Shown: positions 50,124-59,568 of the stretch, piece after piece | Layout: each line of letters opens with the position of its first letter | Numbering within the stretch: position 1 is the stretch's first letter | Origin: Fusibacter bizertensis | GTDB lineage: Bacteria > Bacillota > Clostridia > Peptostreptococcales > Acidaminobacteraceae | Direction of reading: 5' to 3' | Length of the DNA stretch: 64,000 nucleotides | Assembly: GCF_029914245.1 (NCBI RefSeq) | Contig: NZ_JARYZI010000007.1 | Location: forward strand, 62,001-126,000 | Position numbers and translations under genes: made by a program | Notes under the pieces: model-generated | Database searches by the model: none | What the model was told of the DNA's origin: nothing | The model's input: the letters and a program-made list of their open reading frames with translations, nothing else

Positions 50124-51818
50124 GTGAATCAACTATATACTGATAATATAAGAGAACTAAAATCTTTAGATGAGATTGGAGAAGTTATGTTTGAAGAGAG
50201 CATCAGAACACTGTTTTTAAGACTAGTTGCAACTCAAAGTGACACAAACACTGAGCGAGAAACTTATATAGAAGAACAAATTTTAAATTGGATCAAAGAG
50301 CAACCATATTTTAACGAACATAGTGATTTATGTGGTGCGTACCCTGTAGATGACGATCCCTACCACAGAAACGTCATTTGGTCTTTGGTAAAAGGGTCTG
50401 GTCATAAAACCATCGTGTTGATGCACCATCATGATGCGATAGATATAGAAGAATATGGAAAACTAAAAGGTGTTGCATTAAGACCTGATGAGTTGGCAGA
50501 AGCTTTGGCCAATAGAGCGATTCCCGAACAGGCGAGAGTTGACCTTCTCTCAGGAGAATGGATATTTGGTAGAGGTGTTGCAGATATGAAGTCCGGTGCT
50601 GCAATTCAACTGGTACTAAGTGCACATTTTTCTGAACTAGAGGATTTTGAAGGCAACATACTTTTGTTAAGCGTTCCCGATGAAGAAACGTTATCAAGAG
50701 GCATGTTAAGTGCTGTCAAATTGATGAAAGAATTGCGAGAAAAACATCTACTTGAGTATATGTTGACCATTAATAGTGAGCCATATTTTAATCAAACTAA
50801 GGGAAAAGCTATTTTTTATGAAGGATCTGTTGGAAAAATTATGCCTGTACTTTTTGTAAAAGGTGTCAAGAGTCATATTGGTGATCCCTTTAATGGCTTT
50901 AGTCCCTCACTTGTTCTATCTGATTTGCAAAAAAAGACAGAACTCAATATTGAACTCTGTGATTTGATAGGTCAAGAAGCGACACCGCCTCCAGTATGGG
51001 TAAACCTTAAAGATAGAAAAAAAGCGTATGATGCTTCTATACCTGAAGCAGCTACCGGATATTTCAACTGGTTGACATTTACACGCTCACCTAAAATGAT
51101 CGTGGATAAGTTAGTTTCACTTGCCAATCGATCATTAAGGGACACTTTGATTCATTTTGAAGATGCATATGAAAATTACTGTGTATTAACGGGTGTAACA
51201 CCGGACAAGATAACATTTAAACCCAAAGTATATACCTTTGAAAAGCTTTATCAAATGGCACTTGATCAAAAGGGAGATGGTTTTTTAAAGGAGTATTTAT
51301 CCTTTCAAGAGGACGTGAATGAACTCTTGATCTCAAATGCTATTACGTTACCAGAAGCAACTACGCGATTAATTGAACACGTTCAAGATGCCATAGATTT
51401 AGAAGGTCCAGCAATTGTAATCGCACTTTCAGGTCCATATTATCCACACGTCAATAATGAAAATATTGAAAAAAAATTACCATTTTCAATTGAACAATTT
51501 ATCAACGAGATTGCTGAAAGGGATTATAATTTGACATTCGAATCTCAAGGATACTTTATGGGGATATCAGACTTATCTTATGCGACATGGTCTGGTAATG
51601 ATACTGATATTTCAATGATTAAGTCTAATAGTCCAGGATGGGATGTCATCTATAAAATTCCATTTAGAGCACTTTCAGAGCTAAATATGCCTGTGGTGAA
51701 CATTGGCCCATGGGGAAAGGATTTGCATAAAATCACTGAAAGGGTATATACAAAAGATGTTTATACACGTATGCCACATCTTATTCAGGCTTTGATTACT
51801 AAGTGTCTACAGGATTAA
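50124..51818 (+). CDS. M20-family peptidase, RocB-like
   Basis: A 564-residue protein of the M20 metallopeptidase family, closest to the arginine-utilisation protein RocB. Metal-binding motifs: VLMHHHDAIDIEEYG, IFGRGVADMKSGAAIQ (Asp bridging the two metals) and LLSVPDEETLSRGM (catalytic Glu pair). C-terminal half contains FMGISDLSYATWSGND and the last ligand His in GPWGKDLHKITERVY. It begins at GTG 50124 with no strong ribosome binding site, so the start is uncertain. Likely a peptide or amidohydrolase; substrate unknown. Confidence 0.85.
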   Translation: MNQLYTDNIRELKSLDEIGEVMFEESIRTLFLRLVATQSDTNTERETYIEEQILNWIKEQPYFNEHSDLCGAYPVDDDPYHRNVIWSLVKGSGHKTIVLMHHHDAIDIEEYGKLKGVALRPDELAEALANRAIPEQARVDLLSGEWIFGRGVADMKSGAAIQLVLSAHFSELEDFEGNILLLSVPDEETLSRGMLSAVKLMKELREKHLLEYMLTINSEPYFNQTKGKAIFYEGSVGKIMPVLFVKGVKSHIGDPFNGFSPSLVLSDLQKKTELNIELCDLIGQEATPPPVWVNLKDRKKAYDASIPEAATGYFNWLTFTRSPKMIVDKLVSLANRSLRDTLIHFEDAYENYCVLTGVTPDKITFKPKVYTFEKLYQMALDQKGDGFLKEYLSFQEDVNELLISNAITLPEATTRLIEHVQDAIDLEGPAIVIALSGPYYPHVNNENIEKKLPFSIEQFINEIAERDYNLTFESQGYFMGISDLSYATWSGNDTDISMIKSNSPGWDVIYKIPFRALSELNMPVVNIGPWGKDLHKITERVYTKDVYTRMPHLIQALITKCLQD

Positions 51819-52368
51819 ATTTGACATGATCTAATATTTTGATTCCAACAGGTGTATCTAATGCGTACACCTGTTTTTTTGTTTTTGTTTGATTTAAAAT
51901 CCTTTTGAGCTTAGAATGCCTTCCAAAATATAAGCCATCATCTTCAACTGCGTTACATTGTTTTCTAGAAGTCAAGGTTTTCGTGATGCAGTGCTGTATG
52001 ATGCAGCCATTGAATTGTTTTTTAGCTGCTTTGGTAAGTTGAACAATTAGTTCTTTGTGTGACATTGAAGTGTTGATTTCGTTATTGCTGAGACAAGTAA
52101 AACTAAATTTTACTGTATTATAAATTGCATGTTTATTTTTTAATTCTTCGATTAGTAATATTACACGAGAAATGCTAATTTCTTCAAAGACCATATGGAC
52201 TAAGTCATAATATTCTGTCTTATGACATGCAAGAAATGTTTGCTCATGCATAAAGGCGATAGGGTGATTAGTGATACCAATGTCAAATCCTCGCATAAAT
52301 AATGTAGTATAATTTCGTAGTTCTAAATCTAGGTCAGTCCCTAGAAAACATATAATTGCTAAATTCAA
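51799..52368 (-). CDS. Hypothetical protein overlapping the RocB-like gene end
   Basis: A 189-residue protein beginning at TTG six bases after AAGGAG: MNLAIICFLGTDLDLELRNY, then EEISISRVILLIEELKNKHA and a basic C-terminal third (RHSKLKRILNQTKTKKQ). Five Cys are scattered. Family not recognised. Its last ~7 codons overlap the 3' end of the convergent gene, and a terminator for that gene lies inside its coding sequence. Only moderate confidence that the full length is expressed. Confidence 0.6.
   Translation of the reverse strand: MNLAIICFLGTDLDLELRNYTTLFMRGFDIGITNHPIAFMHEQTFLACHKTEYYDLVHMVFEEISISRVILLIEELKNKHAIYNTVKFSFTCLSNNEINTSMSHKELIVQLTKAAKKQFNGCIIQHCITKTLTSRKQCNAVEDDGLYFGRHSKLKRILNQTKTKKQVYALDTPVGIKILDHVKFNPVDT
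51847..51881 (+). terminator. Terminator of the RocB-like gene, inside a convergent gene
   Basis: AACAGGTGTA / TACACCTGTT stem followed by seven T; it lies within the C-terminal coding part of the minus-strand gene. Confidence 0.7.
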
Positions 52369-52427
52369 TTGAAACTCCTTTTTGTGGATAGGTTACCATA
52401 ATACTAAAGTTAGGATAACTTTTTTGT

Positions 52428-52456
52428 AAAAAAAAAACACCTAACTTAAGTTAGGT
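52428..52456 (-). terminator. Terminator of the LuxR-type gene
   Basis: ACCTAACTTAAGTTAGGT palindrome with ten T following on the minus strand. Confidence 0.8.
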
Positions 52457-52459
52457 ATT

Positions 52460-53809
52460 TTAAGAAAATGTACCAAGAAGTTTTATCTTCTCAAGTGCTT
52501 GTATGCGATTTTTAACTTCAAGTTTTGAATAAATATTATTGAGATGCCATTTAACAGTCCCAGTACTTATAAATAAGATTTTACCAATTTCATCATTTGT
52601 TTTACCAGAAGCAACAAGTTCAAGTATCTCTAGTTCACGGTCAGAAAGCTCTAAGGAGAGCTTGTTAAACACCTGTGAAATGAGAGGTTTTAAAGGCTCA
52701 AACTGATACAAAATGACGTTTTTTTCGAGTTGTTCTAATTCTCTACGCGTGAAAAAAGTGACGATGTCTCTATATTGAAGTTGTAACATCATTTCAACGA
52801 GGATGAAGTTTAATGAGTGTTTTTGATGTTCTAATAGTAGTGATAATCTTTCGATAATTACAGGATCGATTTTTTCTCCAGCATCGTATGCATAAAGTAG
52901 TGAGTAGTAGTCAAAAATCCCTTCAATCAATGGTGATGATAAAGAAGAGAAAGTTGTTCTTCCATGCTTTATTTCTTGATTTAAAGCCTCAAAGGATTTT
53001 TTGTTCAAGTAGACTTTGAGAATCATCCATTCGATTAATCCATGTAAATGGAACATTTTAAGTGAATCGATGCTACTTTTGCAAACTTCAAGGTGTGTCA
53101 TTGCAAGATCGTATTTTTTAAGTTCAAGCATTGCCATCCCAATGGGCAAATCATACACAGAAAGTATATCTTCTTTTTCCTGACGCACATTGAACTTTGA
53201 AGTGCGACGCTGAGCCCGCTCAGACTCTTCAATGACACGGCGATATTCTCCGAGTTTATAAAGGTTTAGGAGTTTGTTTACATCTGAGATAACCGCTAAA
53301 AATTGGCAACCTAAAGTGTCAAAGACTTGGTGTGCAACTTCAAAATAGTTTGCCGCAGTTTCAAATGCATTGCGTTCAGAGTAAATTTGGCCTAAGGTCA
53401 AGTTTGCATTTCCATAAAATAAACTTTCGTGATCATTCCCTAAGATATTAAGCGCCATAAGGCCTTTCTGAAGTTTTTCTTCACGATCTATGGCATATAT
53501 TTCGCCGCAAAGCGCAAGCAAACCTTGATATAATGAGTGTTCTTTTGGTGATTTTAAAATAGTGTTTTGTAAACTACGCATTGAGAGCGAAATCTCGATA
53601 TTGTCACCATAGATGAAGCCAATCCAAGCACGTATAAGTTTGGTAAATGAATTTAGTCCGTCAATGTCACATCCTATAAGCAACTGATGTATTTCAATTA
53701 AGTATTCTGGCTCAAATATAAATGCATGGTTGTCGCTAAACCACAAATCAATTGCTGTATAATCCAATTGATTAACAAAATTCGATAAAGCTGTAATTTT
53801 TTGATTCAT
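52460..53809 (-). CDS. TPR-like / LuxR-HTH regulator
   Basis: A 449-residue protein. Residues ~1-375 are all-helical with TPR-like pairs (GNANLTLGQIYSERNAFETA, ANYFEVAHQVFDTLG, YDLAMTHLEVCKSSI). A LuxR HTH lies at ~385-445: LSDRELEILELVASGKTNDE and GTVKWHLNNIYSKLEVKNR. It resembles the C-terminal half of MalT-type regulators but lacks the P-loop ATPase. GAGGTGG precedes the ATG. Divergent from the hydrolase/flavodoxin operon, which may be its target. Confidence 0.85.
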   Translation of the reverse strand: MNQKITALSNFVNQLDYTAIDLWFSDNHAFIFEPEYLIEIHQLLIGCDIDGLNSFTKLIRAWIGFIYGDNIEISLSMRSLQNTILKSPKEHSLYQGLLALCGEIYAIDREEKLQKGLMALNILGNDHESLFYGNANLTLGQIYSERNAFETAANYFEVAHQVFDTLGCQFLAVISDVNKLLNLYKLGEYRRVIEESERAQRRTSKFNVRQEKEDILSVYDLPIGMAMLELKKYDLAMTHLEVCKSSIDSLKMFHLHGLIEWMILKVYLNKKSFEALNQEIKHGRTTFSSLSSPLIEGIFDYYSLLYAYDAGEKIDPVIIERLSLLLEHQKHSLNFILVEMMLQLQYRDIVTFFTRRELEQLEKNVILYQFEPLKPLISQVFNKLSLELSDRELEILELVASGKTNDEIGKILFISTGTVKWHLNNIYSKLEVKNRIQALEKIKLLGTFS

Positions 53810-54015
53810 TTTGCCACCTCAAATCTATTATAAGCGTTGATTTAACTACCTATAGTTTACTATAAATAAGAGATAAAATCGATATTTTGAAGCTTGTTTT
53901 ATTATTTTTATTAAAGTGAAAAGTAAAAACCTAACTTTAGGCAGGTGTAAAATAGTTCATATTTTATAAAATAGATAAAGATAGTCGTATATCTATTCTA
54001 TGATGGAGGAAAATA

Positions 54016-55227
54016 ATGAATACTTTTATACACGCGACATTAAACGTCGTATTTGCAATTTTGATAATCTTGATACTTGGTTGTTTAGTGATTGTAATAA
54101 TCAAATCTTTAATTATACTTGGGCAATTCTTGCTTAATAAAAAGAATCAGATAAATGGAAGAGGACTTTTTAAAACATTTATCAAAATGATAGTATTTAT
54201 GGTGCTTATTTTATGTGTAGTGGGTGTGAGTCAATGGTCTGCATTTACACCTAGAATTGAAGGCGAAAATTCAATTTCGGAGTTAAGAGAAGTTGAGTTT
54301 AACGGTAGAAAACAATGGGTTAGTATACGCGGAGAAAACAAAGATGCACCGATACTGCTATTCTTAGCTGGGGGACCGGGAGGTTCACAACTTGCTGCCG
54401 TGAGGTATGAAATGCCTGAACTCGAAAAAGAATTTGTAGTTGTAGGATGGGATCAACCAGGTTCTGCTAAATCTTATGGGTCGAGGAAAGACTTAAAACC
54501 GAGTAACTATGTTGAAGATGGCATCGCATTAACTGATTATTTACGTGATCGTTTTAATCAAGAAAAGATCTATATCGTAGGAGAATCTTGGGGAAGTTAC
54601 CTAGGCATTATGATGGCGGACAATGAACCACAAAAATTTTATGGCATTATCAATACAGGACAGATGGTTAATTTTCTTGAAACCGAAGTGATCGACTATA
54701 CAAAAGCACTTGAGCTTAGTTTGGAAAAAGGGGATACTGAAAAGACGGCGCGATTAATCAAAATAGGTAAACCACCATATTATGGGGTGGATGTCACTTG
54801 GAGAAGTGCTGAATATCTCAACTATTTAACGGAAGAAATGAATCAAAATCCTGAAATCAATAATCCAGGTTATGAAACCATTAGAGATATTCTATCACCT
54901 GAATATGGGATTTTGGATAAATTCAATTATTTACTGGGCATCTTAAACACTTTTAATGATGTATACCAGCAACTTTATGAAGTTGATATCAGAGAAACGC
55001 AATCTAAGCTTGAAGTTCCTATCAAATTTTTAATTGGTAGGCACGATCTCAATGCACCCACTTCTTTAGCTAAGGCGTATTTTGATCTACTTGAAGCGCC
55101 ACTTAAAGAGTTTATATGGTTTGAACATTCTGGACATAGTCCATGGATCAATGAATCTGCAGCATTTGTAGATGAAGTAATAAAAAGCAAGGAGGCATGG
55201 CATGATCTTAATAGTCTCAGCCAGTAA
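54016..55227 (+). CDS. Membrane-anchored alpha/beta hydrolase (proline iminopeptidase-like)
   Basis: A 403-residue protein with two N-terminal spans (~8-37 and 55-72) and an alpha/beta hydrolase domain (~85-400). FLAGGPGGS is the oxyanion loop, VVGWDQPGSAKS the strand motif, VGESWGSYLG the Ser nucleophile elbow, GRHDLNAP the acid and FEHSGHSPW the His. Resembles prolyl aminopeptidase-type hydrolases. GGAGG precedes the ATG; it overlaps the following gene by 26 bases. Confidence 0.88.
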   Translation: MNTFIHATLNVVFAILIILILGCLVIVIIKSLIILGQFLLNKKNQINGRGLFKTFIKMIVFMVLILCVVGVSQWSAFTPRIEGENSISELREVEFNGRKQWVSIRGENKDAPILLFLAGGPGGSQLAAVRYEMPELEKEFVVVGWDQPGSAKSYGSRKDLKPSNYVEDGIALTDYLRDRFNQEKIYIVGESWGSYLGIMMADNEPQKFYGIINTGQMVNFLETEVIDYTKALELSLEKGDTEKTARLIKIGKPPYYGVDVTWRSAEYLNYLTEEMNQNPEINNPGYETIRDILSPEYGILDKFNYLLGILNTFNDVYQQLYEVDIRETQSKLEVPIKFLIGRHDLNAPTSLAKAYFDLLEAPLKEFIWFEHSGHSPWINESAAFVDEVIKSKEAWHDLNSLSQ

Positions 55228-55834
55228 CAGCCGTGTTACAAATGAAAAGTCTATCTCTTCACAGGTCTCTAAAATGTTGAAAAGTAAGATTTCCAATGAT
55301 AACGTAGAAGAAGTTCGACTAAAGGATTATAATATACACCCATGTCAATTGTGTGGCAGTTGCGTAGATTATTCAAGATGTCCTTTTGATGAGGCTTACA
55401 ATAAACTTCATAAAAAAATAAATCAAGCTGATGTAATTATATGGATTGTGCCTCATTATTCACCGTTTCCGTCCAAACTCATGTGTTTATTTGAAAAAAT
55501 GAATGAGATCGCGTACTCAAAATGGCTCAATAACCCTAATTTTAAATCTCCATATTGGAGAAAACGTGTAAGTGTGGTTGCGCATGGTGCAATGGTAGAA
55601 TCAGAAGAGGTGCTTGAATATTATTATAATGCTCTGGTTATACCCATTTCACGAACATTAAGTGGACTTGGTTTTAATATGATAAAGTTAGGTAACACGC
55701 ATGAGTATGGTGCTGTTTTTGGACTTGAAAAGGAAACCGATTTGGCAATGAATTTAGATAACCTATTCCCAGAAATACAGTTTGATATGAAAAGAATAGA
55801 AAGTAGGTTAAATGCTATAATTGAAAACATATAA
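55202..55834 (+). CDS. Flavodoxin-like / NADPH-dependent FMN reductase
   Basis: A 210-residue protein with a strong AAGGAGG site inside the end of the hydrolase gene, so it is translationally coupled. ILIVSASNSRVTNEKS is the FMN phosphate loop; HPCQLCGSCVDYSRC gives a CxxCxxC site; IIWIVPHYSPFPSKL the second flavin loop. Probably a redox carrier or flavin reductase. Function with the hydrolase is unclear. Confidence 0.82.
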   Translation: MILIVSASNSRVTNEKSISSQVSKMLKSKISNDNVEEVRLKDYNIHPCQLCGSCVDYSRCPFDEAYNKLHKKINQADVIIWIVPHYSPFPSKLMCLFEKMNEIAYSKWLNNPNFKSPYWRKRVSVVAHGAMVESEEVLEYYYNALVIPISRTLSGLGFNMIKLGNTHEYGAVFGLEKETDLAMNLDNLFPEIQFDMKRIESRLNAIIENI

Positions 55835-55865
55835 TGAAATTATCTAAATTTTATTTGATTTACAA

Positions 55866-55919
55866 AGAGTGTTTATTAGGTGATCAGAATTTCGCCTTAG
55901 TGAACACTCCTTTTTTTTA
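55866..55919 (+). terminator. Terminator of the hydrolase/flavodoxin operon
   Basis: AGAGTGTT / AACACTC stem extended by inner pairing with GGTGA/CGCC, then TTTTTTTT. Confidence 0.75.
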
Positions 55920-56027
55920 TATTTTTTAAACTTTTTATGTAAAATTCATATTGAGTTAATACTATTGGGATATAAGTAGTATAATGCATGAAAAATCTTA
56001 GATTTTCACATAAGGAGCGGGAAGTAG

Positions 56028-57641
56028 ATGAAATCATTTTTTAAAAAGAAAAGAAATAAGAGAATTGTTATAGGAATTGTAGTTTTACTCATCCTGTTTA
56101 TTGTTTTGCCTAGGATATTGGGTAGTTTAGGTGATCGACAAGCAAATATGGATAGTCAATATACAATGGTAAGTGCGAGTAATAAAGATATTACTGTTAC
56201 TTTGTCTGGGACAGGCACTTTAAAACCTGCAGATTCATATACAGTGATGTCACTGAATTCTGGCGATGTTATATCAGCACCTTTTGAAGAAGGTGATGTC
56301 GTTGAGAAAGATAGTGTTTTATATGAAATTGACAGTTCAAACCTTACATCAAATATTGAAACAGCAGAAATTAGTGTTGCTGAGAGTCAAAGAAGCTATC
56401 AAAGAATGCTTGAGAGTTTAGATGATTTAACAGTCAAAGCCCAAAATGCTGGAACTGTAATGGATTTTGACATAGAAGTGGGTGATTCGGTACAAGTCGG
56501 TCAAACAATTGCAACCATAAGAGATAGTAAAACTATGACAATTGAACTGCCTTTTGGTGCAGATGATGCGTCTCATATAACTGTCGGTCAACAAGCTAAT
56601 GTTACGATTAGTGGTTCTTTTGAGACACTTGGTGGGATTGTTTCAGAAGTTAGTCCAATTGTAAGTGTTTTACCTGGTGGAATGCAAGTTAGACAGGTAA
56701 CGATATCTGTTGCAAATCCAGGTGGATTGCTTCCAACTTATGAAGCAACTGCTGTTATAGGTGATTATGCATGTTTCGAAAGCGCTACTTTTAAATATAA
56801 AGCTGAAGGTATGGTAATAGCAAAAGCATCTGGTGATGTGGCAAAAGTATTTGTTCGTGAAGGAGATTTCATTGCAAAAGATGCGAGTTTAATTGTACTA
56901 GATAGTACTACGCTACAAGATCAAATTCAAAGTGCTAAAAATACATTAAGGCGTTCAGAAATTTCACTTGAAAGTTCACAAGATGCTCTAGATGGCTATG
57001 TAATTAGTTCACCAATTGGTGGCACTGTAATTGAAAAAAATTATAAAGAAGGCGATACCCTCTCTGCAGGTAATCCACTTTGTACGATATTTGACTTGAG
57101 CTACCTTTCGATGACTTTGTATATCGATGAACTTGATATATCTCAGATCAGTGTAGGTCAACCGGTTACGATTACAGCAGAAGCGGTTGAAGGAAAGACT
57201 TATGCAGGATTAATTACAAAAGTGAATATAAATGGCGTAACTAGTGGTGGAACGACTTCTTATCCAGTCACGATTCGAATTGATGAGATTGAAGGACTTT
57301 TGCCTGGAATGAATGTAGATGCTGAAATCGTTATTGAATCAAGAGAAAGAGTCCTTGCTGTACCAGTTGCAGCTGTTGTAAGAGGAAATAAAGTACTTGT
57401 TAAAACGAGTGGAGAAGAAACTACAAATTCAGATACACCTGTTACCGATGCGCCAAGTGGTTATAAGTACATCGAGATAACAACTGGTATTTCTGATACC
57501 AATTATATAGAAATCTTATCTGGATTAAATGAAGGTGATGAGGTCGCTATTGAAAACCGTACGGTTAAGGATGTCTTTATGTTTGGGCGACCAGGACAAA
57601 ATGATCAACCATCTGATGGAACTGGGGTGGATACGCCATGA
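56028..57641 (+). CDS. MacA-type membrane-fusion (adaptor) protein
   Basis: A 537-residue exporter adaptor: cytoplasmic basic start, TM at ~14-32, then a lipoyl/barrel-sandwich region (LKPADSYTVMSLNSGDVISA and VEKDSVLYEIDSSNLTSNIE), a coiled coil, another lipoyl half with GYVISSPIGGTVIEKNYKEG, and a beta-barrel domain (GLLPGMNVDAEIVIESRERV). Typical of HlyD/MacA proteins of Gram-positive ABC exporters. Overlaps the ATPase gene by four bases. Confidence 0.92.
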   Translation: MKSFFKKKRNKRIVIGIVVLLILFIVLPRILGSLGDRQANMDSQYTMVSASNKDITVTLSGTGTLKPADSYTVMSLNSGDVISAPFEEGDVVEKDSVLYEIDSSNLTSNIETAEISVAESQRSYQRMLESLDDLTVKAQNAGTVMDFDIEVGDSVQVGQTIATIRDSKTMTIELPFGADDASHITVGQQANVTISGSFETLGGIVSEVSPIVSVLPGGMQVRQVTISVANPGGLLPTYEATAVIGDYACFESATFKYKAEGMVIAKASGDVAKVFVREGDFIAKDASLIVLDSTTLQDQIQSAKNTLRRSEISLESSQDALDGYVISSPIGGTVIEKNYKEGDTLSAGNPLCTIFDLSYLSMTLYIDELDISQISVGQPVTITAEAVEGKTYAGLITKVNINGVTSGGTTSYPVTIRIDEIEGLLPGMNVDAEIVIESRERVLAVPVAAVVRGNKVLVKTSGEETTNSDTPVTDAPSGYKYIEITTGISDTNYIEILSGLNEGDEVAIENRTVKDVFMFGRPGQNDQPSDGTGVDTP

Positions 57642-58360
57642 AGCCTTTAATATCTTTTGAAACACTAAGTAAAATTTATCAAATGGGTGAAACAGAAGTA
57701 AGAGCGGTGGATGGCATCACTATGACCATTATGCCAGGGGAGTTTGTGGCGATTGTCGGTCAGTCTGGTTCAGGAAAGTCAACCTGTATGAATATCATTG
57801 GGTGTCTGGATATCCCTACTTCTGGCAAGTATTATTTAGAAGGGCATGATGTAAGTGAACTTGATGACAATGAACTTGCTTCAATTCGAAATAAAAGGAT
57901 AGGTTTTATCTTTCAACAATACAATTTGTTGCCCAAATTATCAGTTTTAGGAAACGTAGAGCTTCCATTACTTTACGCTGGACTTGGAAAAAGTGAACGC
58001 AAACAGCGTGCTACTGAAGCTATAGAGAAGGTAGGTTTACTGGATAAAATCAACAATTTACCCAGCCAATTGTCAGGTGGACAGCAACAGAGGGTTTCAG
58101 TTGCCAGAGCACTGGCTACTTCTCCATCAGTGATCCTTGCAGATGAACCAACTGGAGCATTAGATTCTAAAACGGGTGAAGAAGTATTAAATCTATTAAA
58201 GAAACTGCATGCTGAAGGAAATACCGTTGTATTAATTACACATGACAATGCGATTGCCGCTCAGGCACAAAGAATCATCAGGCTTCAAGATGGTCATATT
58301 GTTTATAATGGCTTACCAGAAGCATCTTTGGAAGTTGAAAATGAGGTGAAGCTCATATGA
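57638..58360 (+). CDS. MacB-type ABC transporter ATPase
   Basis: A 240-residue ATPase of the LolD/MacB family: Walker A GQSGSGKSTCMN, Q-loop FIFQQYNLLPKLSVLGN, signature LSGGQQQRVSVARAL, Walker B VILADEPTGALDS, H-loop ITHD. Both start and stop overlap neighbours by four bases (ATGA), indicating tight translational coupling. Confidence 0.95.
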   Translation: MKPLISFETLSKIYQMGETEVRAVDGITMTIMPGEFVAIVGQSGSGKSTCMNIIGCLDIPTSGKYYLEGHDVSELDDNELASIRNKRIGFIFQQYNLLPKLSVLGNVELPLLYAGLGKSERKQRATEAIEKVGLLDKINNLPSQLSGGQQQRVSVARALATSPSVILADEPTGALDSKTGEEVLNLLKKLHAEGNTVVLITHDNAIAAQAQRIIRLQDGHIVYNGLPEASLEVENEVKLI

Positions 58361-59553
58361 CAGTTTTTCAATCATTTCAAATGGCACTAAGCAATATCAT
58401 GGCGAGAAAAGTAAGATCACTTTTAACAATGCTTGGTATCATCATAGGGGTTGTTTCGGTAATTGTCATCATTGGACTTGGAAACGGCCTTGAAAAATAT
58501 ATGGTCGATAGTTTTCAAAGTATGGGGACTGATCTTTTAACTGTAAACGTGATGGGGAGAGGATCGACGCGCAATATAACAGTAGATGAGATGTATGCAA
58601 TTGTTGATAATCATCCTGAGTATTTTAAGTCAGTATCTCCTTTGGTCTCGATTCGAGGCGCTGTTAAAATAGACAGTGAGACATATAATAGTACATCTGT
58701 AACAGGGACTGGTGAAGATTACTTAGCGATGAAGCAGTATGTTCTTTCACAGGGACGGTATGTATCTTATATTGATATTTCAAGGAGACACAATGTAGCA
58801 GTAGTTGGTTCATATGTAAGCAATACGTATTTTAATGGCAGTGCACTTGGAAAAACACTTAGAATCAATGGAAAACAATTTGAAATCATCGGGGTTTTAG
58901 AGGCGGATGCTGATGAACCTGAAGAAGGTGGCACTGATGATGCAATCTATATTCCATATAGTGTAGCTGCAAAACTTACTGGAACAAACAATATATCAAG
59001 TTATTCTTTTGCAATGGTATCTGAGGATGATGTTAAAGCCTCTAAACAAGTGATTGATGATGCGCTCTTTAAGGTATATGCAGATCAAGATGCCTACTCT
59101 ATTATCAGTTTAAATGAACTTTTGAGTATGATGAGTTCAACCATAGATATCATGATCTCGATATTAGCGGCGATAGCTGGTATTTCGCTTGTTGTTGGAG
59201 GTATAGGCATCATGAATATCATGTTGGTGTCAGTATCCGAGCGAACAAGAGAAATTGGTATTAGGAAAGCGCTTGGTGCGAAAAGACATAATATAATGCA
59301 ACAGTTTGTGATAGAGGCCGCAACGACAAGTGCAATTGGAGGACTGATCGGTATAGGGCTTGGTTATGCACTTTCTAGTTTAGCAGGTAAAATCATAGTC
59401 ATTGCACTTGATACACAGATAGATGTTGCACCATCATTTTCATCAGCATTTGGTGCCTTTGCAATCTCGGCAGGAATAGGGATACTATTTGGTTATCTAC
59501 CAGCTCGCAAGGCAGCGATGCTAAATCCAATTGATGCTTTAAGATATGAATAA
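58357..59553 (+). CDS. MacB-type ABC permease (FtsX-like)
   Basis: A 398-residue permease with one N-terminal span (~20-40; SLLTMLGIIIGVVSVIVIIG), a large extracellular MacB-PCD domain (~50-265), and three C-terminal spans with VSERTREIGIRKALGAKRHN, the FtsX/MacB hallmark, and GYLPARKAAMLNPIDALRYE at the end. With the adaptor and ATPase it forms a mechanotransmission exporter, commonly for peptides or antibiotics. Confidence 0.95.
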   Translation: MTVFQSFQMALSNIMARKVRSLLTMLGIIIGVVSVIVIIGLGNGLEKYMVDSFQSMGTDLLTVNVMGRGSTRNITVDEMYAIVDNHPEYFKSVSPLVSIRGAVKIDSETYNSTSVTGTGEDYLAMKQYVLSQGRYVSYIDISRRHNVAVVGSYVSNTYFNGSALGKTLRINGKQFEIIGVLEADADEPEEGGTDDAIYIPYSVAAKLTGTNNISSYSFAMVSEDDVKASKQVIDDALFKVYADQDAYSIISLNELLSMMSSTIDIMISILAAIAGISLVVGGIGIMNIMLVSVSERTREIGIRKALGAKRHNIMQQFVIEAATTSAIGGLIGIGLGYALSSLAGKIIVIALDTQIDVAPSFSSAFGAFAISAGIGILFGYLPARKAAMLNPIDALRYE

Positions 59554-59568
59554 TACTAGGAGAATGAT

